This document shows positions 1 to 12,061 of a DNA stretch of 64,000 bases, in pieces. Position numbers and translations under genes: made by a program. This stretch comes from Ricinus communis (taxonomy: Eukaryota; Streptophyta; Magnoliopsida; Malpighiales; Euphorbiaceae), in contig NC_063260.1 in the NCBI RefSeq assembly GCF_019578655.1, forward strand, positions 22,592,888 through 22,656,887. The letters run 5' to 3'. The notes under the pieces are model-generated. The model saw only the letters and a program-made list of their open reading frames with translations, made no database searches and was not told the origin of the DNA. Every line of letters begins with the position of its first letter. The stretch's first letter is position 1.

Positions 1-777
1 GGCATTTCTTTTTTGCCTTTTTTTCTTTTTTTCTTTTCTGTTAAGAGCATGTATTAGGACTTCTGAAAACAATGTGCAGGATGCAGGCCGTTTCATCATC
101 TTTTGCTACTGACCCTCAGTGATTGCATTCCTGGTTCCTGAGATCATTTTGTATTTAGTAATATTGAAATTCTTAGAAGTATAAACATCCTTTACCAATT
201 TTCATGACTAATTAAACTTTGGGTTCAGAAAGCTGAATTTATAGGAAACTGGTTGTGTTGCTGGCGAGTGCTAATATAATAACGAAAGTGACCAATGATG
301 AGTGGAACTTGTGATTAGAATTTTTAAAAATCTTATACCATTTCTATTTGTGCAATGCTACACTAAATTTTTTCAGCAACTGCTGCTTTATAGCATGAAT
401 GGAATCGACTGATTCTGGACTGCTTTAAGTTTGGACATTCAATAAAAACACCAAAAGGGAAGAAAGAAGTTTGGAGGACTTTCCATGTTGTTTTATTTCC
501 CCTTTTTTTTTTTGTACTATATATTACCATATTTGAGCTGGAATACAACATTCTTTGTGTGAATTTTCTTGGTTATATGTAGTTGAAATTGTATCTAGGC
601 TGATGCTAGAACCTAGACCTAACATAGCTGAATAAGTTCACATTCATAACTTTTGAAGTATGGGGCAATTTATGTGCATTTCCCTTCATGCTTTTCTATT
701 TCCTGCATTAAATGTGCTGGAGAATATTTTTCAGGAGCCATTGTCTTCTTGACTTCTTCTCCATTTGTTTTGTTCAG

Positions 778-973
778 ATGGTGTGTTTGGAGCAATGATG
801 AAGGTAAGGCATACTTGCTGAGTTTCTGCCTCCCTTTTTAATTGCAACTAAAGGTTGCATATTATTCTTGAGACCACTTCCTAACTTCAGTAGCCTGAAT
901 TTTGTGAAAGGTTAATCTAGTTAATGATGGGCCGGTGACAATGCAACTTGACTCGTTACAATCATCCAAGTAA
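778..973 (+). CDS. DTD: D-aminoacyl-tRNA deacylase, last two exons (5' part outside window)
   Basis: Two C-terminal exons of a DTD-type D-aminoacyl-tRNA deacylase, which hydrolyses D-amino acids mischarged onto tRNA. Exon 778..803 follows a TTTTGTTCAG acceptor and reads (D)GVFGAMMK; it ends at AAG|GTAAGG. Exon 911..973 follows GTGAAAG and reads VNLVNDGPVTMQLDS..., then a TAA stop at 971-973. The NDGPVT segment carries the Gly-Pro motif that in DTD enzymes gives chiral specificity at the dimer interface; GVFGAMM is also characteristic. I found no earlier exon (catalytic SQFTL region) in 1-777, so that stretch is probably intron and the gene begins upstream of the window. It is convergent with SNI1, with about 1.1 kb between the two stops. 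Confidence 0.88.
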
Positions 974-2113
974 GTACCATCTTAGCAACTTGATGTATCG
1001 GGTTGTTTACATTATTAAAGTATTTATCGACTTCAATGACTAATCAGAGTTAAAACTGTTTCAGGAGCACAATCGATGCAGTACAGGAACCTTAAATTGG
1101 CTGAGTGGCACCATCATTTACATTTACATCAGATTAATACTTGTGAGAGCCAGAGATCTAAAACTTCTGATATAGTATAATCAAATTCTAATTTTGAGTT
1201 GATCTCCTTGTATTTGGCAAGAATTTTAACTCCAAGGAAGCATTAAAGTTCTGCCAAACTTGAAAATGCAAGGATAGAGGGCTGCCCTATCTGTTACTCC
1301 AACTTCATTAAATTGTTCTGCGGCTCAAAACTAGCTGGGGCTTGTTATAAGGATCTTCTCTTTTGTTTTTTGTTTTTTGTTTTTTTTTTTTTATCACAAC
1401 TCTCCATCATTTTAATGATTTATAGGTATGATTCTGTGCCATTGAAACCTAATCCACCTTGGTGCAATTATTATATTATAATATAAACAGTATAAACAAG
1501 ATCTAATGCAATGCCACAGCAAAAATGGTACTTTAAAAGTAGTGTTCATTACATCACTGATTTCTTACATAAGAAAACACAAGTGTATAATATGGTTAAT
1601 TTCACGTAAGACTCGCATTCTCTAATTACAATGCCTGAAAATGAGCAAACCCGTCCACGTACTAGTAGAACTAAGGTCATACATCAATAAGGAAGCACCA
1701 TCCGATCATGAATAATAAGTGTTGCCACAATGCGATCAGATTACAGATTTGAGATAAATAGATGGGAGATTCGATAAGATGACTAATTCATTCTTTAGAA
1801 TTCAATTTTGATAATAACAAATTTGTGATTCAAGCAGCTTGACCTCTTTATATGTCTATTATCAATGTGAATACAGGCAATGCAAAAGTTGATTTTGTGG
1901 AGCTCAAATCCCAATTGCTTTAGCTTAGTTCCTAATGCATATTGTATCGTAGTTATCAAACCCTAGCAAGAATCAATTGACTGAGACACCATACACAAAA
2001 CTGAGTAGAACAGGAAACTTTACAAGCGCCTTAGAGGAATATACATTTCGCAATAACAATATGATCTGAGCATGTTTCCGACTTCCTTCAGAATTCAGAC
2101 TTCCGACACACTC
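974..2113. other. Shared 3' intergenic region between DTD and SNI1
   Basis: About 1.1 kb between two convergent stop codons. It should hold both 3' UTRs. I see no further exon, RNA gene or transposon ends. A T-rich run with TTTTTTG repeats lies near 1361-1392. Confidence 0.5.
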
Positions 2114-4631
2114 CTATGACTTCATTGAGAGAATAGTTGCTGCGGTAAACAATGCTTCTTTTCCAATAGGCAAAATCTCCATGTTCCTGCACCAGGACAA
2201 GCCAATTAAAATTTTCACACTTGATAAGGAAAGGGGAAAAACAAAAGAGATGAGCACATAAATAATGTGAGAATCATCTACTAAGAATAGAAGGTATTGT
2301 TTATAACCATTTATCAGCACACTGCTATTTGTGCAAATATGCTTCATGGTGATTTTTCTTATTTTCTGTGAACAACCAAAGGTTCAATTTTACTAAACTT
2401 TATCATGTCTGTCCCATGAAGACTTGAGCCAACTTGTAGTGCCCCTCACTATCAATACTTACTAATTCTAAATCATAGGGCTCCGAGTTAATAGCAGCCT
2501 CAATATTCTTTGTCAAATAGTGCAGCAACAAGATGTTTTCAGCGTCTCCAGCACAGGAGCAAGCAATCTCCTTGTCAGAAGCATTTTTATTTTCTTAGAA
2601 AATATCCAGCTTGCTTCTCATTTACCAATGGAATAATTTTTATATCGATTTTGCAATATTTCTGTTGCCTCCAAATGATAACAAGTGTTGAATAATTTCA
2701 CTGTTATTTTAGATTTTGAACTTTGACTAAACAACATTATTGACTAAGCATCTGTATATGCTGGAATACAATACATGATGCCAAAGAATACAGGTTCCAG
2801 CTGCATGCAAGAATGATGCTAAGGTCATCGATATCTGTCATAGTAAGAGAAACAGCATGATATCCAAGCCAGTGAATTCATGCAGAAGTTACCAAACAGA
2901 GCCCAAGATGTGGGGGTGCTTATGCTTTGAGCTTGGTTGCCTTGTTACTAGCCTATAGTGATTGTTTAGAAAATATATATATATGTATATATATGCAAAT
3001 GAAAGGTGCACATGCAAGTTGTAAGGAAAAGAAAGGCAGTCTTACTCGTATGTTTTCTTCAAACTACTAAATGCGGAGATTACATTCTCGCATATTTCCA
3101 CAAGAGAGTTGCTACCCTCTTTATCCTTGGGAGCAGAGATGCATCCAGATTCTTGGTAAGGTAATAATAATGACAAATGAGCCTGAGAAAGTTGAATGGT
3201 ATAAGCACAGTGAAACGAGCACGCACCAATATTAAAATAATTCTAAGGACCAAATTTTTAACAGTTATTTGGAAGTTTCCATATCACAATCCTCCAACTG
3301 TTGAGATTCTAAAATTGCCTCGTCTAAAATATAGATCCCATACTAGATCAACATTTGTCTTGGAACATTCTTGGTAAAGTTTGTATATTTCCTCTGCTAA
3401 ACTCTTCTTCTGAGTAAAACCACTGACAACGTTTGATAAAGTTAAGGGGTATGGGTACTCTAGCAGAAACCTAATTCTTGTCTCTTTTAACTATATTATT
3501 TTCCAAGTGTTCTCATTTTTCCTTGTTAGGCCAATGTGGCATGATAGGAGATGCCTTCCCAACAAGTAGCCAACTCTTTCATCAATTGAATATAACAATT
3601 CAATAAACACAAACTAAACTTAACAGTTGGACGCTGCTGATGATCTTACTTCAGTGCAAACAGCTCATAAAGCACACACTGGGAGAACAATATTCCTCAT
3701 GGCATAACTAAAAATTATAGGGCATGAAGGTAAACCAAGAAGGAAAAGAAGTTTCTCTCTACACCATAGCAATCTTCTCATTAGTATACTTCACAATTAT
3801 AAATATGTATTGTCTGCTAAGAGAAAGCAATAAAATCACCTGAAAAGCATGTGCGAGAAGCATCTGAACTACATCTTTGCTGATTTTTTTAGTAATACTC
3901 TTTGTGCTAGTGACATTTGAAAAGCACTTCAGAACTCCAATGAGTGTCCCATCATCCTCTGCTGGACTATTTGACCTCCGAGTACGAAAAGATGGCTACA
4001 TAATACAATAGTAACATTTAAAAATTATCAAAGAAACAGAGGCCTTTTATACCACCTACGCGATCGCACAAATACAACTTCAGGAAAAATAAAAAGGGAG
4101 ATCATAAAATAACTATCAACAAGTCACATACCTTTGCAATGTATTTTGAGAAATACAGCAAAATGATTTCCATCTTCCATTTAGGTTCATTAAAAATCTG
4201 CAAACCATTTCCATAATTAGAAAAAGAATATTGCCAACAACTTCACCAAAGTATTGTTTCTTAAACAACATTAGAAAACTTTGAATCAAACCCAAGAATG
4301 AAGCCTTCCAGAAATTAAAAGAAAATACTTTTCAGGTAACATATTGATAAGAACTTGAGTACGACCAGAAAGAAGTCTGTAAATCTAGTAATTTGACCAT
4401 GCAAGGCTATAAATTTGTTAAAATCTTCCTAAAAGAAGTACAAAACATTGGCAGACAATGGCGACCCTTACTAACACTGAAAACTGATTGGCAGTCAAAG
4501 ATTGAAAGATTGTTCATGAAGTTTATGACTGAAGTGATTGCCAATTTAAAGCCAGCAAACCAGAATAAAACTAGTGCTTCTCCATGTCTTATGTAACTTT
4601 TCCATACCATGCTTGGGCCTAACCAGCATGT

Positions 4632-4669
<38 letters not shown>

Positions 4670-7005
4670 ATAAAGGAAGGAGTATACAAAAGAGAGGTTC
4701 CAATGGTTACCTGAAGGAATTGGGTCAGCATGTCACTATCATAAGTTATCTCATCTAGAATTATCTCTACCAAAGGTATTCTGTAACAAATTCCAATACA
4801 AAAAAAAAAACACCCTATCAAGAAGAAAGTACATAAATTGTTATAACAAGAAGATTAGTAAACACCTCACACCATCAGCTCTGTTCGTGCAACCTTGCGC
4901 ATCAGCTTTCTTCTTAGACACATCAAGCTCCATAATCTGTCAACATCACTAAATTCTTTATGGAAAAGATAATTTCAAAAAATGGTTAACTTGATGATGT
5001 CTTAACAGCTTACCATTATTAGCAGTTTTCGCACAGCAGTACAAGTACTCCTGCCTACCTCAGGTAAAGCAAGAGCTACAGCAGCATTGCCATTTTGAGA
5101 TGGTTTTTCCAAACAATTATCAGAAGATTCCATATTATTAACAAATTCAGCAGAAACTTGACTTAGCCCACATATGATGGACAAGGAATCCTTCATAATA
5201 GTTTTATAGTTTATTCTTCTTGAACTCTGAAATCAATGTAATAACTTCATTTTGTTTTGCCATACAATGCAAATATAAGGCCTCAAAGTGCGACTACAAA
5301 GTGAAAGGAAAGTCAACAGGAAGCTCTTGGCATAAAAAAAAAAACACTTGAAGGCTACATGATCACATAGAAGGGACACGAATCCAACAAGTTGAAGGCT
5401 CAAAAGATGGAAATATACCAGAAGGATGCTAAGGAAAGATTCTCTTACGAGCGTCCAATTCATGGTTTCTGCAACATAGCAATAAAATGTTTAGATCTTC
5501 TAAAGAAGCAAAATAAAATGATATATACTCGTACCTGCATAAGCATTGTTCCGTGGTATGAAATCCCCTTCAAGAACATTGATAAGATACTGAAACAGCA
5601 ACATCTTTCCCAGTGACTGAAACAAAATCATGAAAGAGCCATATAAACAAAGTGGCTATACATGGAGGTAATAATCCCAAGCTTCATGAGATTGTATTTG
5701 AAAGAGTCTGACGTCAAATATGCCATTCAATTGACAGGGATTCTGCACCTTGTCTAATACATATTCCTTCTAAAGTATAAAAATAAGGATAAACAAACCT
5801 TTAATTCTAATTTTCCAAGGTTGGTTTCATTGACTAGTTCAGCAAGATCTTGTATTAACGTATGGAAAGCCTGAAAGTGGCAGAGGCAATCAACTTAAAG
5901 AATTCATAGAGTTCCTGAAACATATCAACATGTACATGCTATCCCATACTCTCTACCCCGTAGCAGAGAAATGATGATAAACTAAAACGGTTACAGAGCA
6001 TTAAGCAATATTTGTCCACAATCACATGTATGTCGACAAGTTAAATGCCCAGTCCTTCACTGAAGCATGTAAATTGTTTTTTTTTTTCAAGAGTACTTGG
6101 AGAATTGCAATTCATAGTAAAAATACTGATACAGAAATAACATTAAAGTTATCCAAAGTAAATCCAACTGACCAAAGAATCAAACGGTCTACCGGAGCTT
6201 TTTCCACTAGCTTCTCGCTCACTGAAAGTAACATCCAAACTAAAAACAAAAGGGGACCAAGCCTAATTGACAACAAACATAGATATAGGCTCTATTACAA
6301 TACAATAAACATCCATAACCTGGAAAATTAGGCAAAAACACTTAAAATTACCTCTTCAACCACCACAAGATCAGTTGATAATGCACCTCTATCTGATAAA
6401 TACACTCTCGGAAAACGCTAATGCACAAACAAACAAAAAGAAAAGAAATCAAAGCTTTATTAAAAAAACAAAGAATTTAAATTAGGAAATGACAAGGATA
6501 GAGGCAATTAATAAATATAAAAAACCTTATCAAGCTCATTTAGAAGTGTATAGCTTTCCATGATTAATTCCAGAGATTTCCCAATCCTAAATATTTGAAA
6601 GACTGCCTCACGCATTTTGCTTCACGAGATAAATTCAATTATGAATTGTATTAATAAATTAATTAATTAGCACGAAATAATAATAATAATAATAATAATA
6701 ATAGCTAGTAATCAGAGAATTAAGCAACCAATAATTACTTGGTTGGAGGTGCCTCATTAACTTGATCAAAAGTAGCAGCGCGAACGGCTTGGAGAAAAGC
6801 AATTCCTGCGTTTCCATAAATATTAATAAACCAAATTTTGAAGTATCACTGTTTTCTTTTTTCGGAAAAGAAAAGAGAGAGAAAGACAGTAGTTACTGTC
6901 ATCGTTTGCGTCTTGAGAGTCTTTGGAATCTGTTGTTTCGATGATAGCCAAAACGTTCGCTTCAATGACTCCTCTTGCTCTATTGCTGCTGCTGCTGGTT
7001 TCCAT
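2114..7005 (-). CDS. SNI1: SNI1, negative regulator of systemic acquired resistance / SMC5/6-associated protein (15 exons)
   Basis: In Arabidopsis SNI1 represses defence genes and acts with the SMC5/6 complex in DNA-damage control; it is a nuclear helical-repeat protein. Exons read from the minus strand: 6897..7005, 6739..6805, 6526..6619, 6352..6417, 6173..6262, 5799..5870, 5535..5616, 5419..5468, 5014..5226, 4866..4936, 4711..4780, 4132..4197, 3840..3995, 3046..3182, 2114..2186. All junctions are GT-AG, phases agree, and the sum is 1416 nt (471 aa plus stop), somewhat longer than the roughly 430 aa I recall for Arabidopsis. Matches recalled from the family run end to end: DDRIAFLQAVRAA, FRIGKSLELI, AWSPF, MNWTLVRESFL, MIMELDVSKKKAD, VEIILDEITYDS, FNEPKWKMEIIL, and C-terminal MEILPIGKEALFTAA. 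The start is the first in-frame ATG of METSSSSNRARGV. The gene looks intact. Confidence 0.93.
4628..4671. repeat. Compound (TG)n(AG)n microsatellite in SNI1 intron 11
   Basis: An uninterrupted TG run passes directly into an AG run, inside the intron between exons 4711..4780 and 4132..4197 of SNI1. It creates spurious Thr/His-rich reading frames on the minus strand. Likely polymorphic between accessions. Confidence 0.95.
6681..6704. repeat. (TAA)n microsatellite in SNI1 intron 2
   Basis: Run of TAA/AAT triplets within the intron separating the second and third SNI1 exons. Confidence 0.9.
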
Positions 7006-7137
7006 TTTCCTTTTTGGTTAAATAAACCCTACCTTTTGTATTGTGCAAGTATTTTATGTAGCCACCAAAAGAAATCTGTCATTTCCCGCTTAAATCGTAA
7101 TTTCAACCAAAAGAAAGATATTTTTGTTAAAAAGAAA

Positions 7138-7210
7138 TTCCGTTGCCGGGAATCGAACCCGGGTCTTTCGGGTGAGAGCCGAATATCCTAACCGACTAGA
7201 CTACAACGGA
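7138..7210 (-). tRNA. tRNA-Glu (anticodon CUC)
   Basis: The minus strand folds as a complete cloverleaf. The acceptor stem TCCGTTG pairs with CAACGGA and is followed by discriminator A. The D arm contains AGTTGGTTAGGA. The anticodon stem TTCGG/CCGAA flanks the loop CTCTCAC (anticodon CUC, reads GAG). The T arm CCGGG TTCGATT CCCGG contains a good B box (GGTTCGATTCC). There is no intron and no encoded CCA, as expected for a nuclear gene. A TTTTT run just downstream (about 7129-7133 on the plus strand, read as T on the minus strand) is a Pol III terminator. It lies on the same strand as SNI1, about 130 bp upstream of its start codon. Confidence 0.96.
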
Positions 7211-9628
7211 ACCTGTTGGATCCAAGACACAAATCCTCCTAAAGTATCGGCCAACAAAGTTCAAGCTTGATAATACTTGGCTTGTTAGTATTATAGAACC
7301 CAAAACTCGTGGGTTAACTTGTTCATTATCTTGTTAAAAGGATGTAAAATATATATTTTTATATTATAATTATTTTCATGTTATATTTATTTTTTATTAA
7401 TTCTTATAAATTAATATGTAAAAGTATTTTTATTTTTATTATATGTATTGAATAATAAATTTTATAATTAAATGAAATAAAATAAATTGTTAAATAAGTT
7501 AGCAAGTTTTAGAAATTTAAGTTAAGTTTGATAAATAAATTTTAATGAATCAATTTTGAACAATTTCGATCTTGATCCAATTGATTATTGTTGGATTTGA
7601 GCTTAAACTAAGTTCGTGTAAAATATTAACAAATTGTTTACATAATGTTTTGGCCATTTCCGTTTACTAATATTTCAAGCATGCTAAAGGTAAATTGACT
7701 AAATATTAATAAATGATTCATGAATGAATTGCACTTATCTAACTTCTATTAAACAATTATAACACTGAATTTATAGCTTTACTTTTAAAAGTTTTGTTAA
7801 ATCTAATATGAAATGGGTATTATTCAAGCTAAAAGAATTGCAACTAAGAGCTGAAAAATTGAATCTAATTAAAGAAAAAGTTGAACTGAAAAGCTTATGT
7901 CAACTGGCTATTGAAATGAAAGTACCAATAAGCTAAGAAAATCAATTTGGGAACACTGAGAATAAATATAAGCTAAGAAAAAGAAAAGTATAAAAGAATT
8001 GAAATAAGTTGGTTATGGTGTTTAGAGACTATTATAGAACAAATATTTTGCTTAATTGTTGTTGATTTTGAATAATGATTGATGGTCAAATCTCTAATTA
8101 AATATTGAATGCTTCTATTTTGATATTTTACCAATCTCGTTCAACAGGCTGTAGATTACATAGTATTCATATTCATTATTAAGTAAAAAACTATTGCAAA
8201 TGAGATTGAAGCTACCTCAAATGCAAATTGTTTTATCGACAAATAATTTATTAATAGCTTTATGAAGGCTCCAATTGGAAGAGGCTCTGTATGATTAAAG
8301 TTATTTGCTGCCAGCTCCGTGAGAAATCAAGCATTTAAATTCAATTATTTTGTTTCAAGGATTGTTCAGAACATGGTAAACATCGTGTAGATTGAATCCA
8401 CGTGTTTGAATCACATTTAATTTGCACACAACATAGCATGTTTGAGTAGTTGCAAAGTTGGTCAAAATCAATTTTTCATATGCAAAGCTTGCTCCAAAAA
8501 GCAAAACATTTGTATTTTTATTTACTGAGAAATTCAATTATTCATCATTATTCATTCAATGAAATTTCATTGTTCAAGATAATGTATTTACTATTTCTTG
8601 GTATTTCATGTGTATCACATTCTATCATTAGATAGGTATATTTTTAGCATATTAATATAATATTTAAATGTATATAATTTTATTTAGAAGTATATAAATG
8701 AGATTGTAAGAATCTTTATTAATTTAATTAAGATTCTAAATTCGAATATTAAATATGCTTTAAAACTCTTAACACAGTACATATTTTAACGTGCAATGAT
8801 CTTACCCGACACTCTAGATTACTGTACATATAAATAAAAAAAAAAAATTATAAACCTTTTAATATAGTGAGAATGGTCAAAATATTTTCCAATATTCTAG
8901 TATCACAATTTCATTTATGTCTAAATTTTGGATGGTTCCATTCCGTCGGAATTATGAACTATTATATCTTTCAATTTATCATATTTGTTATAAACAATTA
9001 GTTTGTTCTAAAATGACCTAGCACGATAGAAAAATCATAATTGATTGAGACTTTCGGTACAATCAAACAGAAAAATTGACTAGTTTATATACACTTAATA
9101 ATTACCGAGATAATGTGCAAGAAGCAAATTCTATTAGGTGGCTGGACTAATTAATACAATGGATATTGAGAAGTCAATTTTGTTACGCCCAGAAAGTGTG
9201 GCAATGAGGTCTATCAGACAATTAGCAGTAGGCATTAAACGAAGCTGTTTTTGGCTGCCAATAATGTCCACATACTTGAGTTGAGATTTTCATTTCTTTC
9301 CACATGGTGGAAAATGTGTTGCACCGAATTATAAATATATCATTTATGATATCACTTTTTCTAGGTTGGTTATGAATGATTGATTTCCTTTGAAAAAAAA
9401 TGTCACTTTTTAGATATGCTATGTATGCCTTTCTTTTTTCCCTTCACCGCATTTGGCATTCAGATTGCAAGAAGCAATTTCTATTAGCTGGAGGTAGATG
9501 TCACACACATATATATATATTGCTAATTTGGAAAAAAAAAAAAAAAAAAGGAGACAAATGCTTATTATTTTAATTTTTTTAATTATAACAGAGTATTATA
9601 AGTTGCTGGGATTCAATGCAAAAGTTTA
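7211..9628. other. AT-rich intergenic DNA
   Basis: Only short open frames without recognisable domains. AT-rich runs, including (AT)n near 9513-9520 and poly-A near 9531-9549, but no gene or RNA signal that I can support. Confidence 0.5.
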
Positions 9629-9629
9629 A

Positions 9630-10692
9630 GGAATAAGGGTCAATTTAGCCCCTGAACTTTGTGTGAAAGACCAATTTGACCTTTTTGGGTCATATTAACC
9701 CCTCAATTTACATAAATGGGTCTATTGTACCCTGTTTGGATAAAAAAAAAAAAGAGTGTATCGCAACTCCCATATCAAGTGCGTGAATAGCATTAAAAAA
9801 TAAATTAATTTAGAAGATAAGATTTAAGAGACTGATAATTATTTTCATATTAAATAAGTAAATAATAACAATGAACAACCGCCTCCTCATCAACACTATT
9901 GTCACTTATGCCTCTGCCTCCATAGTAACACTGTCGCTGCCTCCTCAATACTGTTGAAACAACAATAAAAATAGGGACAACAACGACAAGAACAACATTA
10001 TCAATAACAATAGAAACAACAAAAACATCGACAACAACAACAATCAACCCCAATGCTAATAACAACATCATTAGGGGATTGAATTGCCCCGATTTGATGG
10101 ATGTTGATGATACTTTTAAGGAATTGATTCTCTCTCTCTCAATGTATTCAAAAAATTGAATCTAATCACTATGAAATTTGTGTGGTGCATGTAAATGATG
10201 GAAATGGTGGTGGGTGGGCTTAATGGCAGCGCGACAGTGAGTGGATTTAGTAGCGACAACGACATGCTTATGACAATGGTGAGTAAGTTTAACAATGGCT
10301 TTATGCATCATTTTTTATATATATACAAAAAAAATTGATTATTTTTATCCAATTAATATAATAATGGATGAATTTTATGATGGTGATAGTGAGGATATAT
10401 GGTGGTAAGGCACGTAGTAGTAGTGGTGGTGAGACATCCTATAATCGATTATGTTTTTGTAATTAGTTTTCGTTTATTATTTAAGTTGTTATAATTTAAC
10501 AAACTTTAAAAATATTAAGGACACTATTTTTTATTCATAAAATAGACTTGTAGCTCATGCTCCATGATTTAGACATAAATGAGCCTAATAGATTCATTTA
10601 TATAAATTGAGGGGTTAATATGATCGAAAAAGGTCAAAAGGACCAAATTGACCTTTCACGCAAAGTTCAGAGGTCAAATTGGCCTTTATTCC
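9630..10692. mobile_element. Non-autonomous DNA transposon with long TIRs (MULE-like), about 1.06 kb
   Basis: The left end (about 9630-9735) and the reverse complement of the right end (about 10573-10692) align over roughly 100 bases. Both start GGAATAA and share blocks such as TCAATTT, CTGAACTTTG, GTGAAAG and CATATTAACCCCTCAATTTA. The element is flanked by the direct repeat AAGTTTA (9622-9628 and 10693-10699), a plausible target-site duplication remnant. The interior has CAA/AAC-rich and GTGGTG-rich low-complexity DNA and no transposase, so it would be mobilised in trans. Long TIRs fit Mutator-like elements, but the superfamily call is inference because the TSD is not a clean 9 bp. Confidence 0.75.
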
Positions 10693-10699
10693 AAGTTTA

Positions 10700-12061
10700 T
10701 ACTATCTAGACACGAGAACAATGAAAATACACATTTGCTTTTGTATGGCTTGTTAGGTGAAGTGATAATCAATGAGACCCTAATTAATTATGTAGCTCTA
10801 GTGTACTTTCATATGCTTGCAGTAGTTAAAATTGACAAGTCCGCAAATTTTCATTTATTATTGGAAAAAAAGATGTCAATTATTTTGTGCTTTGAAAAGA
10901 ATGAAAGTAAATATTTTTATATTTAGAAAAAAAGAAATTATTTTTCTCCAAAACATAAAATTTTCATATTAACTAGAAAATATTTCTTTTTAACTTATTT
11001 TCTTAAACATTTCAAATATATAAAAATCAAAATTATTTTATGACAAATATTTTCTGCGAAACGAACTGAATCGAAATATAATCTTTCTTTTTTTCCCTTA
11101 TGCAGAGTAGATGAGACCTTTAATGTTGATATTACTTATCCAATAAGACTCTTCAATTCTTGAATAGCTTCAATAATTAATCGGGTCAACTCGAGAGTTT
11201 GTGCTCCCTATCTCATTAAGATTTCAATTACCTGGCAGAAATATATGCAATTGTCAAACCTTCTGACATATTAAATTAATAGGGCAAAGAAATGACAACA
11301 AATTTCTATTTATAAAATAGATGTAAATATTACACAATACAAAAAAATGTTAAGCATTCCAAATTATAGTATATATAATATTTACTAAAGTATATCTTAA
11401 TTTTTTGAAATTAAAAAATAATTTTATAAAAATATTATATATCACGCCCGTAAAAATAAAAAGTTGAGATAAATAATGATTGATCGTAAATATTGCCAGC
11501 AGCTCCAAATTCTCCTATTCATGCTACTGCCCTAACAGGAAGTACGATTTATACTCTAAAATATTGACTCATTAGTTTCCTGTTTTCGTGGTACATAAAC
11601 GTGTTTCTCAGAACATCATTTGATAAACACCCAAAACACTAAACAATGTTCTAAAGATTTCTTTCTCTTTTTCAATTGTTTTTCTATTTCAAAGGAAAAA
11701 AAGTTATATACGTGTGCTGATGTAGAAAAATTCTTCAACACACCATAAATATGCTATCCGATATAATTATAGTGGTAACTCTAGTCCTTAAGTCGTTTCA
11801 CCTAATAATTTGTCCCTGCTGCGACAATAATTCAACTGCACACCACTGGCTAAAACATTGATTGCATGCTTTGATTTGCTCTGTACATAACCAAACCCCA
11901 ACCCCAACAATCAATTCGGGACACATGTCAAATGTTCAACCAACAGAAGCAATCCAACTTTACTCTATTTAAAGAGGTGGTACAGAAAAAATATTTGAGC
12001 ATATCCTATCTCTTACAAAACATCAAAAAGAAACCCTTGTCTTAATATTCCCTCTTCAGTG
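10700..12061. other. Intergenic region and GDSL gene promoter
   Basis: AT-rich spacer upstream of the first GDSL gene. The stretch 11900-12061 is less AT-rich and holds a TATA-like CTATTTAAAG (11964-11973) about 90 bp before the start codon, probably the core promoter and 5' leader. Nothing else is supported. Confidence 0.5.
11964..11973 (+). promoter_or_regulatory. Putative TATA box of GDSL gene 1
   Basis: CTATTTAAAG lies 89 bp before the ATG at 12062. Position and composition suit a plant TATA element, leaving a 5' leader of about 60 nt. Not verified by transcript data. Confidence 0.5.

Noticed and set aside
1..777. Search for earlier DTD exons, including the frame at 653-841
   Set aside because: No SQFTL-type or preceding conserved DTD segment is present; the 653-841 frame runs through the intron and reads the last-but-one exon in the wrong frame.
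3177..3377. Open frame on the plus strand antisense to SNI1
   Set aside because: Antisense shadow; the minus strand at 3046-3182 holds the true SNI1 exon beginning AHLSLLLPYQE.
6838..7191. 117-residue open frame on the plus strand
   Set aside because: It overlaps the tRNA-Glu gene and SNI1 exon 1 on the opposite strand; it is a shadow frame.
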